Source: Candidatus Dormiibacterota bacterium (GTDB lineage: Bacteria; Chloroflexota; Dormibacteria; Aeolococcales; Bog-877). From it: a stretch of DNA of 61,718 bases. The notes beneath the pieces are model-generated. The model had not been told where the DNA came from. It did no database searches and saw only the letters and a program-made list of their open reading frames with translations. The stretch is from NCBI GenBank assembly GCA_027313505.1, contig DAHVDN010000014.1, positions 1-61,718 of the forward strand, in the 5' to 3' direction. This document shows, piece by piece, positions 31,584 to 40,785 of this stretch; position 1 is the first letter of the stretch, and every line of letters starts with the position of its first letter. Both the position numbers and the translations under genes were made by a program.

Positions 31584-33500
31584 GTGCCCTCTTTCCGAAC
31601 TGGGTTGGCGGTTCGCCTCGGCCGGGACCTGGTCCGGCGTCTTCACCCGGGTGAAGGGGAACTGGTGGTCATTTCAGGCGACCAGGAACCGCTTGGTGGC
31701 CGACCGAAGGGCGGCCACGCTGTGAAACACGCCGCGCCTTTCCCGGATCGCCCTCTACTGGTCGACGAGATGCGTCGACTTCTCAAGGCGGCGCTCTTAC
31801 CGCCGAAGACGGAGTGGGAGCAGCGGGCCGGGCTCGCCGCTGAGGGATGGCGCTGCCTCGATCGGCTCTCCCGGAAGCTCAGCATCCATCTCCACTTTGA
31901 GCACCTCGGTGTCCGCGGTGTGCGGGAGCGCCTCCGCGACGCAGCCACTGAGTACCGAGCAGCGCCCGTGTCGTCACGACCCAAGGCCGCGCACTTCGCG
32001 GCCGCGACCCTCGACCAGATGGCGCAGGCTCCCATCACCCGCACGGCCTACCTCGGGATCCGTCATCTCGATCTTCCGGTCCCCATGAACGTCGCTGGCG
32101 TCCGCTTCCTCCACGCCGAGGAGGTCCCGGGGCTGACCGAGGTCTTGAGGACCTGCACAACGTCGCCGCCCCGGCTTGTCTGCTCTGTGCAGGTGGCCGC
32201 GGGGACCGACGAACTCGCCCTGATGCGCGCCAAACGAGCTGCCACTACCGCGCTCGCCCTGGTTCGCCAGAAGTTCCTGTTCGGTTTCAACGCCAAGATC
32301 TACCAGAACCAAATCGCCTTCGGCCTAGATGGCACCTTCGCCTGGAGTCGGGACGAGGAGTTCGAGAAGGCCGGGCGGTGGGCCTTGGACCACCCGATAG
32401 AAGTGGATCTCACTTCCCAGCGGGAGTGGGCTGACGGCCTCCGCCAGCTCTCCGAACAGCGCGACGCATTGGAGCCTCGGCTGCGGGAGCGCGTGGACAC
32501 CTGCTTAGGCTGGCTGGACATCGCCGCTCGGAGCAGCGACTGGCGGGTCATTCTCCCCGCGGTCTACAGCGGCATGGAGGCCCTCCTGGTACCGGAGAGC
32601 ACCGGCTTGAAGGCGAGCATCGTCACCGTCCGCAGTGCGGCGGTGCACGTGGCGATGGGCCAGCCGTTCTTCCACCCCGCCGAGGCTCGCGCTGGCTACG
32701 ACTGGCGGGACCAGTTGATCCACGGCCAGCCGACACATGCGGTGAACGAGAAGGACGCCCTGGGGTTCGCCGAGGATCGGCGGCTGTGGGCGTTCCGGGT
32801 TTTCGCCGACTACCTTCCCCTCGCCTCCACCCTGGCCGCCGGAAGTGTCCGAGAGGTGGTCTCCTACCTCGACGCCGGCCCCGCCCGGGAAGTCTGTCAG
32901 TGGTTGGAGAAGCAGGGCGATCCCGGTCAGGAGGTTGTCGAGGAGTATCGGGAGGCACTGCACCCCATGAAGGGGCGTCGGCGCGACGCGGATACGCGCT
33001 GGCTGCGGCTCTACCACGATCAGGCGGAGTTGATCTCCGTCCTGGAGGCCTGGCCGCTGAGCGACGCGGTGCCCGGGTATCTCGCCAGGGTGCTCCGCGT
33101 AGGTCGGGACCTCCTCGTTGACTCCTACTACGAGTACGAGTACACCCTGGTGGCCATGGCCTGGGGCCTGGTCGCCCTTGAGGCGGGCCTCCGCGGATGC
33201 CTCGGCGTGCCGCAGAATACAAAAGCTACCTTCGGTACCCTGGTAGGGAGAGCCCGGCGAGCGGGGCTCCTCGCCAAGGAAGAGGCGGCGGTGTTGCAGC
33301 ACCACGGGGCCGGTTTCCGCAACGGCATCGTCCACGGTGGCCTGCTCCTCCCGAAGCCTCCGCCCACCTCCTACTCACCGGAGGATGCCATGGCGTTCCT
33401 CCAGGCGATCCACGACGCCATGTCCGATCTCTACGGTCGTGCAGCGTTTCGTCTTCCCTCGTCCGGTGACCAGAGCCCAGCCCCGAAATCTTGCGATTAA
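31584..33500 (+). CDS. Double-HEPN domain protein, candidate RNase effector
   Basis: Up to 638 residues. Two HEPN-like modules are visible. The first has GMEALL...RDQLIHG (R375-x4-H380), resembling Apea-like HEPN. The second has GLVALEAGLRG...FRNGIVHGG (R579-x4-H584). The R-x4-6-H motif is the catalytic signature of HEPN ribonucleases in toxins and abortive-infection proteins. The N-terminal ~300 residues are not recognised. It starts 13 nt after the SLATT gene. GTG 31665 with AAGGGG is an alternative start. Two HEPN active sites in one chain could make an intramolecular dimer. Confidence 0.7.
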   Translation: MPSFRTGLAVRLGRDLVRRLHPGEGELVVISGDQEPLGGRPKGGHAVKHAAPFPDRPLLVDEMRRLLKAALLPPKTEWEQRAGLAAEGWRCLDRLSRKLSIHLHFEHLGVRGVRERLRDAATEYRAAPVSSRPKAAHFAAATLDQMAQAPITRTAYLGIRHLDLPVPMNVAGVRFLHAEEVPGLTEVLRTCTTSPPRLVCSVQVAAGTDELALMRAKRAATTALALVRQKFLFGFNAKIYQNQIAFGLDGTFAWSRDEEFEKAGRWALDHPIEVDLTSQREWADGLRQLSEQRDALEPRLRERVDTCLGWLDIAARSSDWRVILPAVYSGMEALLVPESTGLKASIVTVRSAAVHVAMGQPFFHPAEARAGYDWRDQLIHGQPTHAVNEKDALGFAEDRRLWAFRVFADYLPLASTLAAGSVREVVSYLDAGPAREVCQWLEKQGDPGQEVVEEYREALHPMKGRRRDADTRWLRLYHDQAELISVLEAWPLSDAVPGYLARVLRVGRDLLVDSYYEYEYTLVAMAWGLVALEAGLRGCLGVPQNTKATFGTLVGRARRAGLLAKEEAAVLQHHGAGFRNGIVHGGLLLPKPPPTSYSPEDAMAFLQAIHDAMSDLYGRAAFRLPSSGDQSPAPKSCD

Positions 33501-34303
33501 GGACTCCTGACACCTCATCTCACTCGCACGGTCACGTTCCTGTCGTGTCCACTTTCCCTGGCGCCCTCCCGTTCGGGAGCCTCGCGCACAGCTCCGCCAC
33601 GGCCATGGAGGACAGGATGCCCCTGGCACGGAGGTCTAGCAGGCTCCTAATGCCAGCGACTGGTCGAGTACGGCGAAATTCAATGCACTCGAAACCACCC
33701 GAAACTGTCCCGTCCCCCGGGCGTTGGCCGACGTTGGCTCCAAAGTGGCATGGAGGAGTGGCGCAGTCTCAGGCAGCAGCTGACACGTGAGGCCGTGGCC
33801 TACGTGGTCCTCGGACTTGCCATGCGCCGCGGAGATGCCTCAGCACACCTGGCTCAACGCGTAGAAGAAGGGAAGGGGACGCCCGGCGGGCTTCGTAGCG
33901 ACCGCAGCCTCAACCAGGTCTCAAACTGTCGACCGGCCGCCCTATAGAGAGCTCCGCACCTCGCTCCTGCCTGGCTCCAGTGGGTGGACCCGAGACTGGT
34001 GCAGTCGGTAGGGGAAGGGATCGCAGATCGCCCGGAAGACGCGCCCGGCACAGTACTGCTGGCCCGTGCGCCTCGCGCCGGCCACAGGGCTCTATCAGCG
34101 CAGGAACTGGACCGTAGGAGGGCTTCCCACAGGTCACCGTGAATCAGGCCTCGGTCTCTCGCGCGCGGACGCTTGAGGACCCAAGAGTATGCATGCCACC
34201 CTGCGACAAACCCCTGACGAAACGGTAAGAGTCTCGTCCTGGCGAGGGCACAATCCGGTCGCAGGACCGCGACTTCGAACGGGGCGGTGCTAGAGCTGAC
34301 CTC
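33501..34303. other. Long intergenic region with weak ORFs
   Basis: About 800 nt without a convincing gene. A minus-strand open stretch around 33570-33680 (SLLDLRARGILSSMAVAELC) and the plus-strand ORF at 33750 look protein-like but are not assignable. TAGAGC seven nt before the TadG start at 34304 is a possible leaderless -10. Confidence 0.3.
33750..33947 (+). CDS. Possible small hypothetical protein
   Basis: 65 codons. The N-terminal ~45 residues are a plausible amphipathic helical protein (WRSLRQQLTREAVAYVVLGL), while the last ~15 look random. There is no clear ribosome site and no relatives recognised. It could be a gene fragment. Confidence 0.25.
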   Translation: MEEWRSLRQQLTREAVAYVVLGLAMRRGDASAHLAQRVEEGKGTPGGLRSDRSLNQVSNCRPAAL

Positions 34304-35572
34304 ATGGGGGCACATATCAAGAGCAGGCAAGGAGGTCAGGCACTACCCCTGACCGCGATCCTGATGGTCGCCATCGTGCCCATCGTCGCCTTCGCCCTCA
34401 ACGTGGGCATCATGTCTGATGCCCAGACTAGTGCCCAGAACGGGACTGATGCGGTTGCTCTGGCAGCAGCCGAGATGATCCGATCCGGGGTAGGCGAGGA
34501 AGCGGCCTCTGCCATGGCTTCCCGGGTCGCCGCCAGCGACGGGCTGAACCCTGCCACGCTCACAGTGTCGTACCTGACCAGTTCGGGCCAGCCGGCCACC
34601 GCGGCCTCCCAGGTGGCATTTGTGGACGCTAAGGCCACAGTGACCCGCAACGCCATCTTGGGCACCTTCCTGGGCATAAAGTGGGACTCGGTAACGACCA
34701 CCTCCCTTGCCTCGGTCGGCAACCCGGGCCCTGCGTGTGGCATGTGCGTCCTGAGTCCCAGCGCAAGTCCTGCTCTGAGTGTGACCGGCAACTCGACGAT
34801 CACCGTCCAGAGCGGGCCAATCGCGATCGACTCCAGTGCCGGCGACGCCATGAGCATGTCCGGCAATGCCACCGTGAGCGCCACCGCGATCAACATCGTG
34901 GGCGCCTGCTCTGGATGCACCGGGTCCACTGTGAGCGTCACGCCGTCACCCACCACCGGGACTCTGGCGACGACGGATCCTCTGGCTGGCATAGCGGCAC
35001 CTTCAGTCGCGGGAAACGCGAGCGCTCCACCCTCGTCAGGGAGCATCTACCCAGGTATCTACAGCTCCATCAGTGTGGGCAGCAACGAGACTCTCACTCT
35101 GGCGCCGGGCGTCTACGTGATCGAGGGCGGGCTGACACTGTCCGGCGATGCACAATTGGACGCGAGCGGTGGGGTCACGCTGTACTTCACGTGCTCGTCC
35201 TACGGGGTGAGTGACACGGAGCCGTCGTGTGCGGGCACCAACGGCATCAGTATCGGATCGAATGCCACGGTCGACCTCGTGGCTCCCTCCTCCGGCGTCT
35301 ACCAGGGCATCGCCATGATGGTAGACCCCAACGATCCGAACACGATCAGCATCGCTGGAAACGGCACGGACACCCTGAGCGGGACGGTCTACGCCGCGGC
35401 CAGTTCCCTGACCGTCAGCGGCAATGGCAGTGGAACGACCTTGAACTCCATTTTCATAGTGTCCACCCTGGCCCTCTCTGGCAACAGTTCCCTGGACCTG
35501 GCGAGCACCCAAGCGGCGAACGCTCCCGCCGTCTACCAGAACGCCATTCCCCACTTGGTGCCCGCCGCATGA
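34304..35572 (+). CDS. TadG-like secreted protein with repetitive beta domain
   Basis: 422 residues. The N-terminus is the TadE/G-like anchor: RQGGQALPLTAILMVAIVP, a TM helix, then TSAQNGTDAVALAAAEMI. From ~130 onward the protein is Ser/Thr/Gly/Asn-rich with repeated [L/V]S[V/G]xGN[S/A/G]-type turns (SVTGNSTITV, SMSGNATVSA, SVGSNETLTL, LALSGNSSLDL), suggesting a beta-helix or beta-sandwich exposed outside the cell. A CGMC and a CSGC pair may form disulfides. Its stop overlaps the TadE-like gene. No tadABC or prepilin peptidase genes are nearby. Confidence 0.75.
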   Translation: MGAHIKSRQGGQALPLTAILMVAIVPIVAFALNVGIMSDAQTSAQNGTDAVALAAAEMIRSGVGEEAASAMASRVAASDGLNPATLTVSYLTSSGQPATAASQVAFVDAKATVTRNAILGTFLGIKWDSVTTTSLASVGNPGPACGMCVLSPSASPALSVTGNSTITVQSGPIAIDSSAGDAMSMSGNATVSATAINIVGACSGCTGSTVSVTPSPTTGTLATTDPLAGIAAPSVAGNASAPPSSGSIYPGIYSSISVGSNETLTLAPGVYVIEGGLTLSGDAQLDASGGVTLYFTCSSYGVSDTEPSCAGTNGISIGSNATVDLVAPSSGVYQGIAMMVDPNDPNTISIAGNGTDTLSGTVYAAASSLTVSGNGSGTTLNSIFIVSTLALSGNSSLDLASTQAANAPAVYQNAIPHLVPAA

Positions 35573-36084
35573 GGTGCAGATCTGGCGAGACAGGTCAGAG
35601 CATGGTGGAGTTCGCCCTCATAGCCCCGATCCTGCTCGGGATGTTCGCCCTGTTGGTGAACGGTGGGTTCGCTCTGGAGACAGGCATATCTCTGACGAAC
35701 TCCGCGCGGGTAGCGGCCAGGTACGCCATAGTCAATCCAGAGAGTTGGAGCAATGCGGCCGACCCGCCGGCGGACACCATCGAAGGACAGGCGATGGAGA
35801 ACCCAGGGGTGGGCATCCACCTGGCCAGCAGCGACATAAGCATCGTGTACTACGACATGTCGACCAGTCCCGCCACGGAGTGCGGCTACTACTCCCCCAG
35901 TGCCGGAACCTTCGTCGCTGAGTCGTCCTACACGGAGGCGACCTGCATCGTGACCAACAACGAGGTCGAGGTGACGCTGAGTGCCACCTACAACGCTCTA
36001 ACAGGGCCGTTGGACGAGAACATGCCTTTGAGCTTTCCCATCGTGGAATCGTCCACGATGCTGATCGAGGTTACACCCCCCTAG
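35569..36084 (+). CDS. TadE-like pseudopilin family protein
   Basis: 171 residues from the ATG overlapping the TadG stop (ATGA). The N-terminus has the TadE signature, GETGQSMVEFALIAPILLGM, with a Glu at the +5-like position of a pilin helix and a single TM, followed by an extracellular beta-rich domain with four cysteines. TadE and TadG proteins normally assemble with Flp pili. Here only the pair is present, so they either work with a tad locus elsewhere or have a stand-alone surface role. Confidence 0.8.
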   Translation: MRCRSGETGQSMVEFALIAPILLGMFALLVNGGFALETGISLTNSARVAARYAIVNPESWSNAADPPADTIEGQAMENPGVGIHLASSDISIVYYDMSTSPATECGYYSPSAGTFVAESSYTEATCIVTNNEVEVTLSATYNALTGPLDENMPLSFPIVESSTMLIEVTPP

Positions 36085-36236
36085 CCGCGATCATCCATGG
36101 GGACAGCCTGGTGCGGAGTGGGCACCCGCACTGCTGGAGCTGGGGTCGACCTCCTGATTGCGATCACTACAATTGACGCACCTAGTTGTCCAGGAAACCT
36201 GGGCCTGTACACTGCGTCGCGGCAAGCTCGCGGTGG

Positions 36237-36776
36237 TCATCGGATTGCGCGCCTCAACCGCTCCAAGGCTCTCCTGCCCCTTGTGAGTTCGTCGTCAACG
36301 GACGCCGGATTAATGGCCCGCAAAGGGCCAGTCCCGGCTCGGGACCATGACAGGCTGACGGTCACTCCCCAGGGGAACGCAAGGCCAATGGACCACCCGT
36401 CCGCGCCCACGCCAAGGGCCGCCGTCGCTAGGTGGTGCTCCATCTGGTGGCAGAGATCTCGAAGCCGTTTAGTGATGCTGTCGCTCCAACCTGCCCATCC
36501 TCTCGATGGCCAAGGGCTCTCCGGTCCGTACGTGCGGACTGTCGCGTACGAGGCGAGGCCAGCCCAGGCTTCGACCATAGAGAGCAGTTCGGCAGGCTCC
36601 TGCTCTTGGTTCTGATCGCTCGCTTCTGACAGTTCAGCGGCGAGCCGCTCCAGCACTTCATGGAGCCGAGCCTCGGACTGCTCGTCGACCGAATATTCGT
36701 CTGTGGGACGAGCTCCTCCGCGTGAAGCGAACTGCCCCAGGACCCACCCTCGTAACTCAGCGCTCGGCGGTAGCAT
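36237..36776 (-). CDS. Hypothetical helical protein
   Basis: 179 residues, ATG with AAGGAG about 11 nt upstream. The N-terminal two thirds are acidic amphipathic helices (EARLHEVLERLAAELSEASD). A strand-turn region (DGWSIGLAFPWGVTVSLSW) sits near the C-terminus. No family recognised. It lies 6 nt downstream of the broken dUTPase-fold gene on the same strand, and might once have been cotranscribed with it. Confidence 0.6.
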   Translation of the reverse strand: MLPPSAELRGWVLGQFASRGGARPTDEYSVDEQSEARLHEVLERLAAELSEASDQNQEQEPAELLSMVEAWAGLASYATVRTYGPESPWPSRGWAGWSDSITKRLRDLCHQMEHHLATAALGVGADGWSIGLAFPWGVTVSLSWSRAGTGPLRAINPASVDDELTRGRRALERLRRAIR

Positions 36777-36782
36777 TGGCCT

Positions 36783-37464
36783 TCACTCTCCTTCTACGGA
36801 CGCGCGCCTAGGACAGCGCGGCGAGCCCCGTCCGGGCAGAGTACCGAGGGCGCAAACCAGGGCGCCTTCACTCGATGTGGCAAGCATGAGACGGGTACCG
36901 TTGACTGCGGTAGTCGTCCGTAGGTCTCCAAGTTCCCTCCCCAGTTCCGTACGGACACCGGCCTCCTCCTTCAATCCTTCAGTGAGCGTGACCACAGTCT
37001 GGGTCAGGGCCTTGCGGTGGTAGTCACCACATCGAGGGACTTCTGAAGTCGATCGGACCACTCTTCCTTGGTCTGAGCTCGATGGCGGCGTTCGTCGGGG
37101 TTCGAGGCGCTAGCTTGTACAGTGCCGAGACAAGATGTCCTATGTATCCTGGGTCAACGCAGAACCCGCCGAGGACCATGATCCCTAGGGGGGTGATCCG
37201 TCGCTTCGGACTCACCTCGGCCTTCACGTTGTTCGGCAGAGCGAACTTCTGCTCGCTCAAGAGGTAGACTAATGCGCCAGGCCTCTCCACCAACTCGCCT
37301 CGTTCGTACTCGGCCGGCTTCGACGCGTCGACTGGAGATTCGTGACCGCACAGCATGCTTCTGGCACGCGTGAAGTCGAACTTCAGCCCCCCCACCGATT
37401 GACCCTTCCCTCCCACAATGAAGTCCTCATCGGCTATGGCCTTCTTGAGTTCGACCTAGCTCAT
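36783..37464 (-). pseudogene. Broken dCTP deaminase/dUTPase-fold gene
   Basis: The reading starts ATG-AGC-TAG (37464-37456), with an amber codon at position 3, and continues VELKKAIADEDFIVGGKG. The intact core (37024-37416) has the trimeric dUTPase/dCTP-deaminase look: ERPGALVYLLSEQKFALP, AEVSPKRRITPLGI and FCVDPGYIGHLVSALY. After NAAIEL the sense moves to a second frame (AQTKEEWSDRLQKSLDVVTTT) and then a third (RKALTQTVVTLTEGLKEEAG) before stopping at 36783. One nonsense codon and two frameshifts make this a pseudogene unless there are assembly errors. Confidence 0.65.
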
Positions 37465-37703
37465 TACGCTGCTCGCAGGGCTTCTAGACTCCGCTTCCCG
37501 AGGCGAACCGGGGTGGATGCTACCACAGACGACAGGTCTGTGGCGAGCGGCTGTGTGCTGATCGGCGGTCGTTCACGTCCGGGCAGGCCGAACTCCTGAC
37601 CTGATCGCCTTCCGGCGTGTGACGTGGAGAAGCCGGTGCTCCACACAGCTCGCGATTCTCGTGCTTGCGGGGCTCAGCGCCTATCTTCTTTCCAGCGGGT
37701 AAT

Positions 37704-39905
37704 TCACCTAGCAACGGAGGCCGCGTCCGCCGGTTGGCCCCGCCGGGCATGTGGGGACCGCCAGATGAACCTGTGGTCCGGATTGCTCATCACCACCGGG
37801 GCGGGCCGCCCGAGCAGGAAGCCCTGGACGTAGGGGACACCGAGGGTCTGCAGCTCATTGAGTTCCGCAGCCGACTCCACCCCCTCGGCGATCAGTTCAC
37901 AGCCCGTCCGCTGGGCGAACGAAGCGAGCCCTGCGATCATAGCCTGCCGCACCGGATCCTGGTCGACGTTGTGCACCAGGGAGATGTCCAGCTTCACGAA
38001 GTCCGGCCTGAGCTCGAGGATGTGGCGGAGGCTGGCGAAGCCTGACCCGGCGTCGTCAACCGCCAGCTTGACGGTGGACCCTAGGCGATTGAGCGCATCC
38101 CGTACGGGCCCATAACCGTCAATGACCACATGCTCGGTGAGCTCCAACACAACTGGGCGATCCGCTTCGGCCACTAGTTCGGCCAACGTGTCGGTGAGTG
38201 ACGTGAGCAACGCTGGGGAGATGTTGAGGCTGAGCCAGGTACCGCGGAGGTCCAGGCTTCGGGCCTCGTTCACGGCAGCGCGAACACATGCCAGTTCGAG
38301 ATCGAGGCCAAGCCCGACCGTGGCGGCCGTAGTGAAGAGCATCTCTGGGGCGGCGCCGCCATCGAACCGCGTGAGCGCCTCGTGCCCGATGACTCGCTTG
38401 ATGTCCACGCTCATGACCGGCTGGTAGACGGGGCGGAACCGGTGGCGAGCCAGGATCGTCTCTACGCGTCGGCGGGTCCGGGCGGTGGCCCGAGCATCCC
38501 GCACGGTCGGGGCCATTAGCATTGCGGCGATCGTGGCCGCGTCAGCCAGGATGGGCAAAATCCCATTCAGGTCCTTCGCCGCCTGAGCGTCAGAGCCCTC
38601 AGTCCGACCGATGCTAATCACGCCGGACACGCGCTTGCCGACCACGATTGGCGCATGCGCCATCGCTCTCACGCCTGCAGCGCGGAGGCGGTCTAGGTAC
38701 CCTTTGACCTGATCGTTACTCTCGTCGCCCGGGTCCAGTACCTCGACAAACGCCCCCGCCTCAGTCCTCGTTTTCAGATCTCTGGCCCGAAGATGCGGCA
38801 GAGGGGCAGTCTCTACCTCTCGGCAGTTCGCACCGTTGAGGCCGCAGGCTATGACTGGCGCCAGCGTGCCGGGCCCGTCCATGCGGACCAGCCTGGCGCA
38901 GTCGACGACGGGAAGTTGGACCAGTTCAGCGCAAATCGCGTTCGCGATCTGCTCGAACGGCGCTTGGGGGTCCAGCCGGCCGAGCCTTTCCGACACCGAT
39001 CGGCGTCGCAGGTCACCTGTCAGCTGTCGGGCCTCAGCCTTGGTGAGCAGTTCGAATGAGATCGCCAAAGCCACGAGGGCCTCAGTAATGGCCCATAGGA
39101 CCCAGGCGGTGTCCCACCCCAAGCTGTAGCGAGCCCCCGCCATGATCGCGAGTCCCATCGTGGCGGTGGCCACCACCGCGGTCGCCATTGCCCACCGCTC
39201 AACGGAAGCCGCCGCGCGCATACGACGAGTGGCCGGCACCGCAACGAGACCGGCTATCAGGAGCACCGCCCCTGGCACTGCCTGACCCAAGCCTGCGTAG
39301 CTGGAGCCGTGAAGGGACTGCGGCCCCAGTCGAGACCACACTTCCGCGGCCAGCACGGAGGCGGCCGCAAGTCCGGCCGGGAGGGCGATGGCCCAAAAGG
39401 CTGGTGAGATCCACGTAGGCCCCAGGGACTCCGAAGTGGAGATCTTCTCCCATCTCAGGTCGGAGAGGCTGAGAGCGGCCATGAGGCCGATGATCATCCC
39501 ACCGTGCCAGGCTGTCCAGATCCAGATCACGGTGTCTGTGGGGCCACCTAACAGGCCATGGGGAGCCAGGACGCCCGGGTATAGAGCTATGAAGGCGATC
39601 TCCAAGAGCGCCGAGAAGACGAAGCAGCCCGCCAGCCCCAGCAGCCTTGGCGAGGGGCGGTCGCTCCGGTACAGCCTGATCAGGAGGGCAAAGGTCACCG
39701 CGTCGGCCACCAGACCCACCGTCAGCATGGCCGGTAGCAGGGCGGGGATGCGGACCTCCGAACGAGAACCGATGGGGATGAGCGCGATGGCGACCACGAC
39801 CAGCGGCGCGGTCACCATCAGCTGCGGGTAACTGCGCCACAGGCGGCCCAAGCTGACCCACCTCGCCAAGTGGAACGATTTGCGGCACCCCAGCATGCGG
39901 TTCAT
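37704..39905 (-). CDS. Membrane-bound GAF-EAL cyclic-di-GMP phosphodiesterase
   Basis: About 733 residues. The first ~300 contain 8-9 TM helices (MASE-like sensory region), followed by a GAF-like domain (~320-470; residues VVDCARLVRMDG, MAHAPIVVGKRVSGVISIG) and an EAL domain. EAL catalytic residues are all visible: EALTRF, LNISP, LELTEH, DDAGSGFASL, VKLDISL, EGVES and VQGFLLGRP. It should hydrolyse c-di-GMP in response to an unknown signal. No GGDEF domain. The start is uncertain; ATG 39905 is chosen, and the frame opens at 40001. Confidence 0.85.
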   Translation of the reverse strand: MNRMLGCRKSFHLARWVSLGRLWRSYPQLMVTAPLVVVAIALIPIGSRSEVRIPALLPAMLTVGLVADAVTFALLIRLYRSDRPSPRLLGLAGCFVFSALLEIAFIALYPGVLAPHGLLGGPTDTVIWIWTAWHGGMIIGLMAALSLSDLRWEKISTSESLGPTWISPAFWAIALPAGLAAASVLAAEVWSRLGPQSLHGSSYAGLGQAVPGAVLLIAGLVAVPATRRMRAAASVERWAMATAVVATATMGLAIMAGARYSLGWDTAWVLWAITEALVALAISFELLTKAEARQLTGDLRRRSVSERLGRLDPQAPFEQIANAICAELVQLPVVDCARLVRMDGPGTLAPVIACGLNGANCREVETAPLPHLRARDLKTRTEAGAFVEVLDPGDESNDQVKGYLDRLRAAGVRAMAHAPIVVGKRVSGVISIGRTEGSDAQAAKDLNGILPILADAATIAAMLMAPTVRDARATARTRRRVETILARHRFRPVYQPVMSVDIKRVIGHEALTRFDGGAAPEMLFTTAATVGLGLDLELACVRAAVNEARSLDLRGTWLSLNISPALLTSLTDTLAELVAEADRPVVLELTEHVVIDGYGPVRDALNRLGSTVKLAVDDAGSGFASLRHILELRPDFVKLDISLVHNVDQDPVRQAMIAGLASFAQRTGCELIAEGVESAAELNELQTLGVPYVQGFLLGRPAPVVMSNPDHRFIWRSPHARRGQPADAASVAR

Positions 39906-40001
39906 GCCGGGGCTCTTGCCATCATGGGAGCGGCCATCCCGTGTGGCCGGTCGCTGCAGCCATCTCAAGCTCAGGATGCCCCAAGGCATCACTGACGCCA
40001 A

Positions 40002-40435
40002 TGAAGATCGGGCAACGGTCCTCTGAAGATGGTGGCATTCCCGCTCCCCGAAGCTGGTCTGATTCCCCTTAGCCGCGCGCAGGCATTAGCTCCGGTACCT
40101 GCACCTAGCGAGCCTCGTGGTCCGCGGACGGGACCACCACTCTCAAGCTCTTCGCTTGTTTGAGTGGGCACAAAGTAAGGAAAGCCGCTCTGTAGGGGGA
40201 CCAGAACGATGCAGCGCCCCGCCTCAGTCGCCGCAACCCGCGGCTGTGCGGGTTGTCCGGATCGCTCCACCAGCCTGCAAAATGGAGACTCATCTCGCAA
40301 AGCCCGCTGCGTCGATCACCGGGTACTTCACATTCTCGCGACGGATTAGTGACCCAAACCCCGCCCAGGGAGGTCTAGGATGCCCGATGGCGAGCCAACT
40401 CGAGCTGAACTCGGGGACTCCCCAGAGGAACCGAG
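40002..40435. other. Structured intergenic region with three strong hairpins
   Basis: Three GC-rich stem-loops lie in 140 nt. GTGGTCC/GGACCAC is at 40117-40137. CCACTC-t-CAAGC/GCTTG-ttt-GAGTGG is at 40137-40167. CAACCCGC/GCGGGTTG, with loop GGCTGT, is at 40234-40255. No ORF is supported. It lies between divergent genes, so a conventional terminator is unlikely on either side; a leader RNA or small RNA is possible. Confidence 0.4.
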
Positions 40436-40777
40436 ATGGACGACCCGACTTCATCTGAACACCCCACAGTCCGACCAGAGCCGGCACCTCCAGTTCTGGC
40501 ACGGGCACAGTTCCCCGCGGTAACCCAGCAAGGGAACGGCCTGGCGATCGCGGGGATGGTGCTCGGGATCACATGCGTGATCTTCAGTTGGTGGGGCATC
40601 TTCACTCTGGTCCAAGTGGTGTTGGCAATCACGTTCAGCGCCATTGGGCGAGGTCACGCCAAGCGGGGGGCGCCTCACGGCGGCCTGGCGACGGCTGGCC
40701 TCGTTCTGGGGCTCATCGGGGCCGTCATCTACTTCCTGATTGGGATCTTCTCGCTCGGAGCTGGCTTCTTCATCTGA
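40436..40777 (+). CDS. DUF4190 small membrane protein
   Basis: 113 residues with GAGG 9 nt before the ATG. A Pro/Ala-rich cytosolic N-terminus is followed by two TM helices (LAIAGMVLGITCVIFSWWGI and TAGLVLGLIGAVIYFLIGIF) separated by the basic loop RGHAKRGAPHGG, the DUF4190 pattern. Role unknown. The next gene, a lipoprotein, begins 9 nt after the stop, so the two likely form an envelope operon. Confidence 0.8.
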   Translation: MDDPTSSEHPTVRPEPAPPVLARAQFPAVTQQGNGLAIAGMVLGITCVIFSWWGIFTLVQVVLAITFSAIGRGHAKRGAPHGGLATAGLVLGLIGAVIYFLIGIFSLGAGFFI

Positions 40778-40785
40778 AGATCCTC

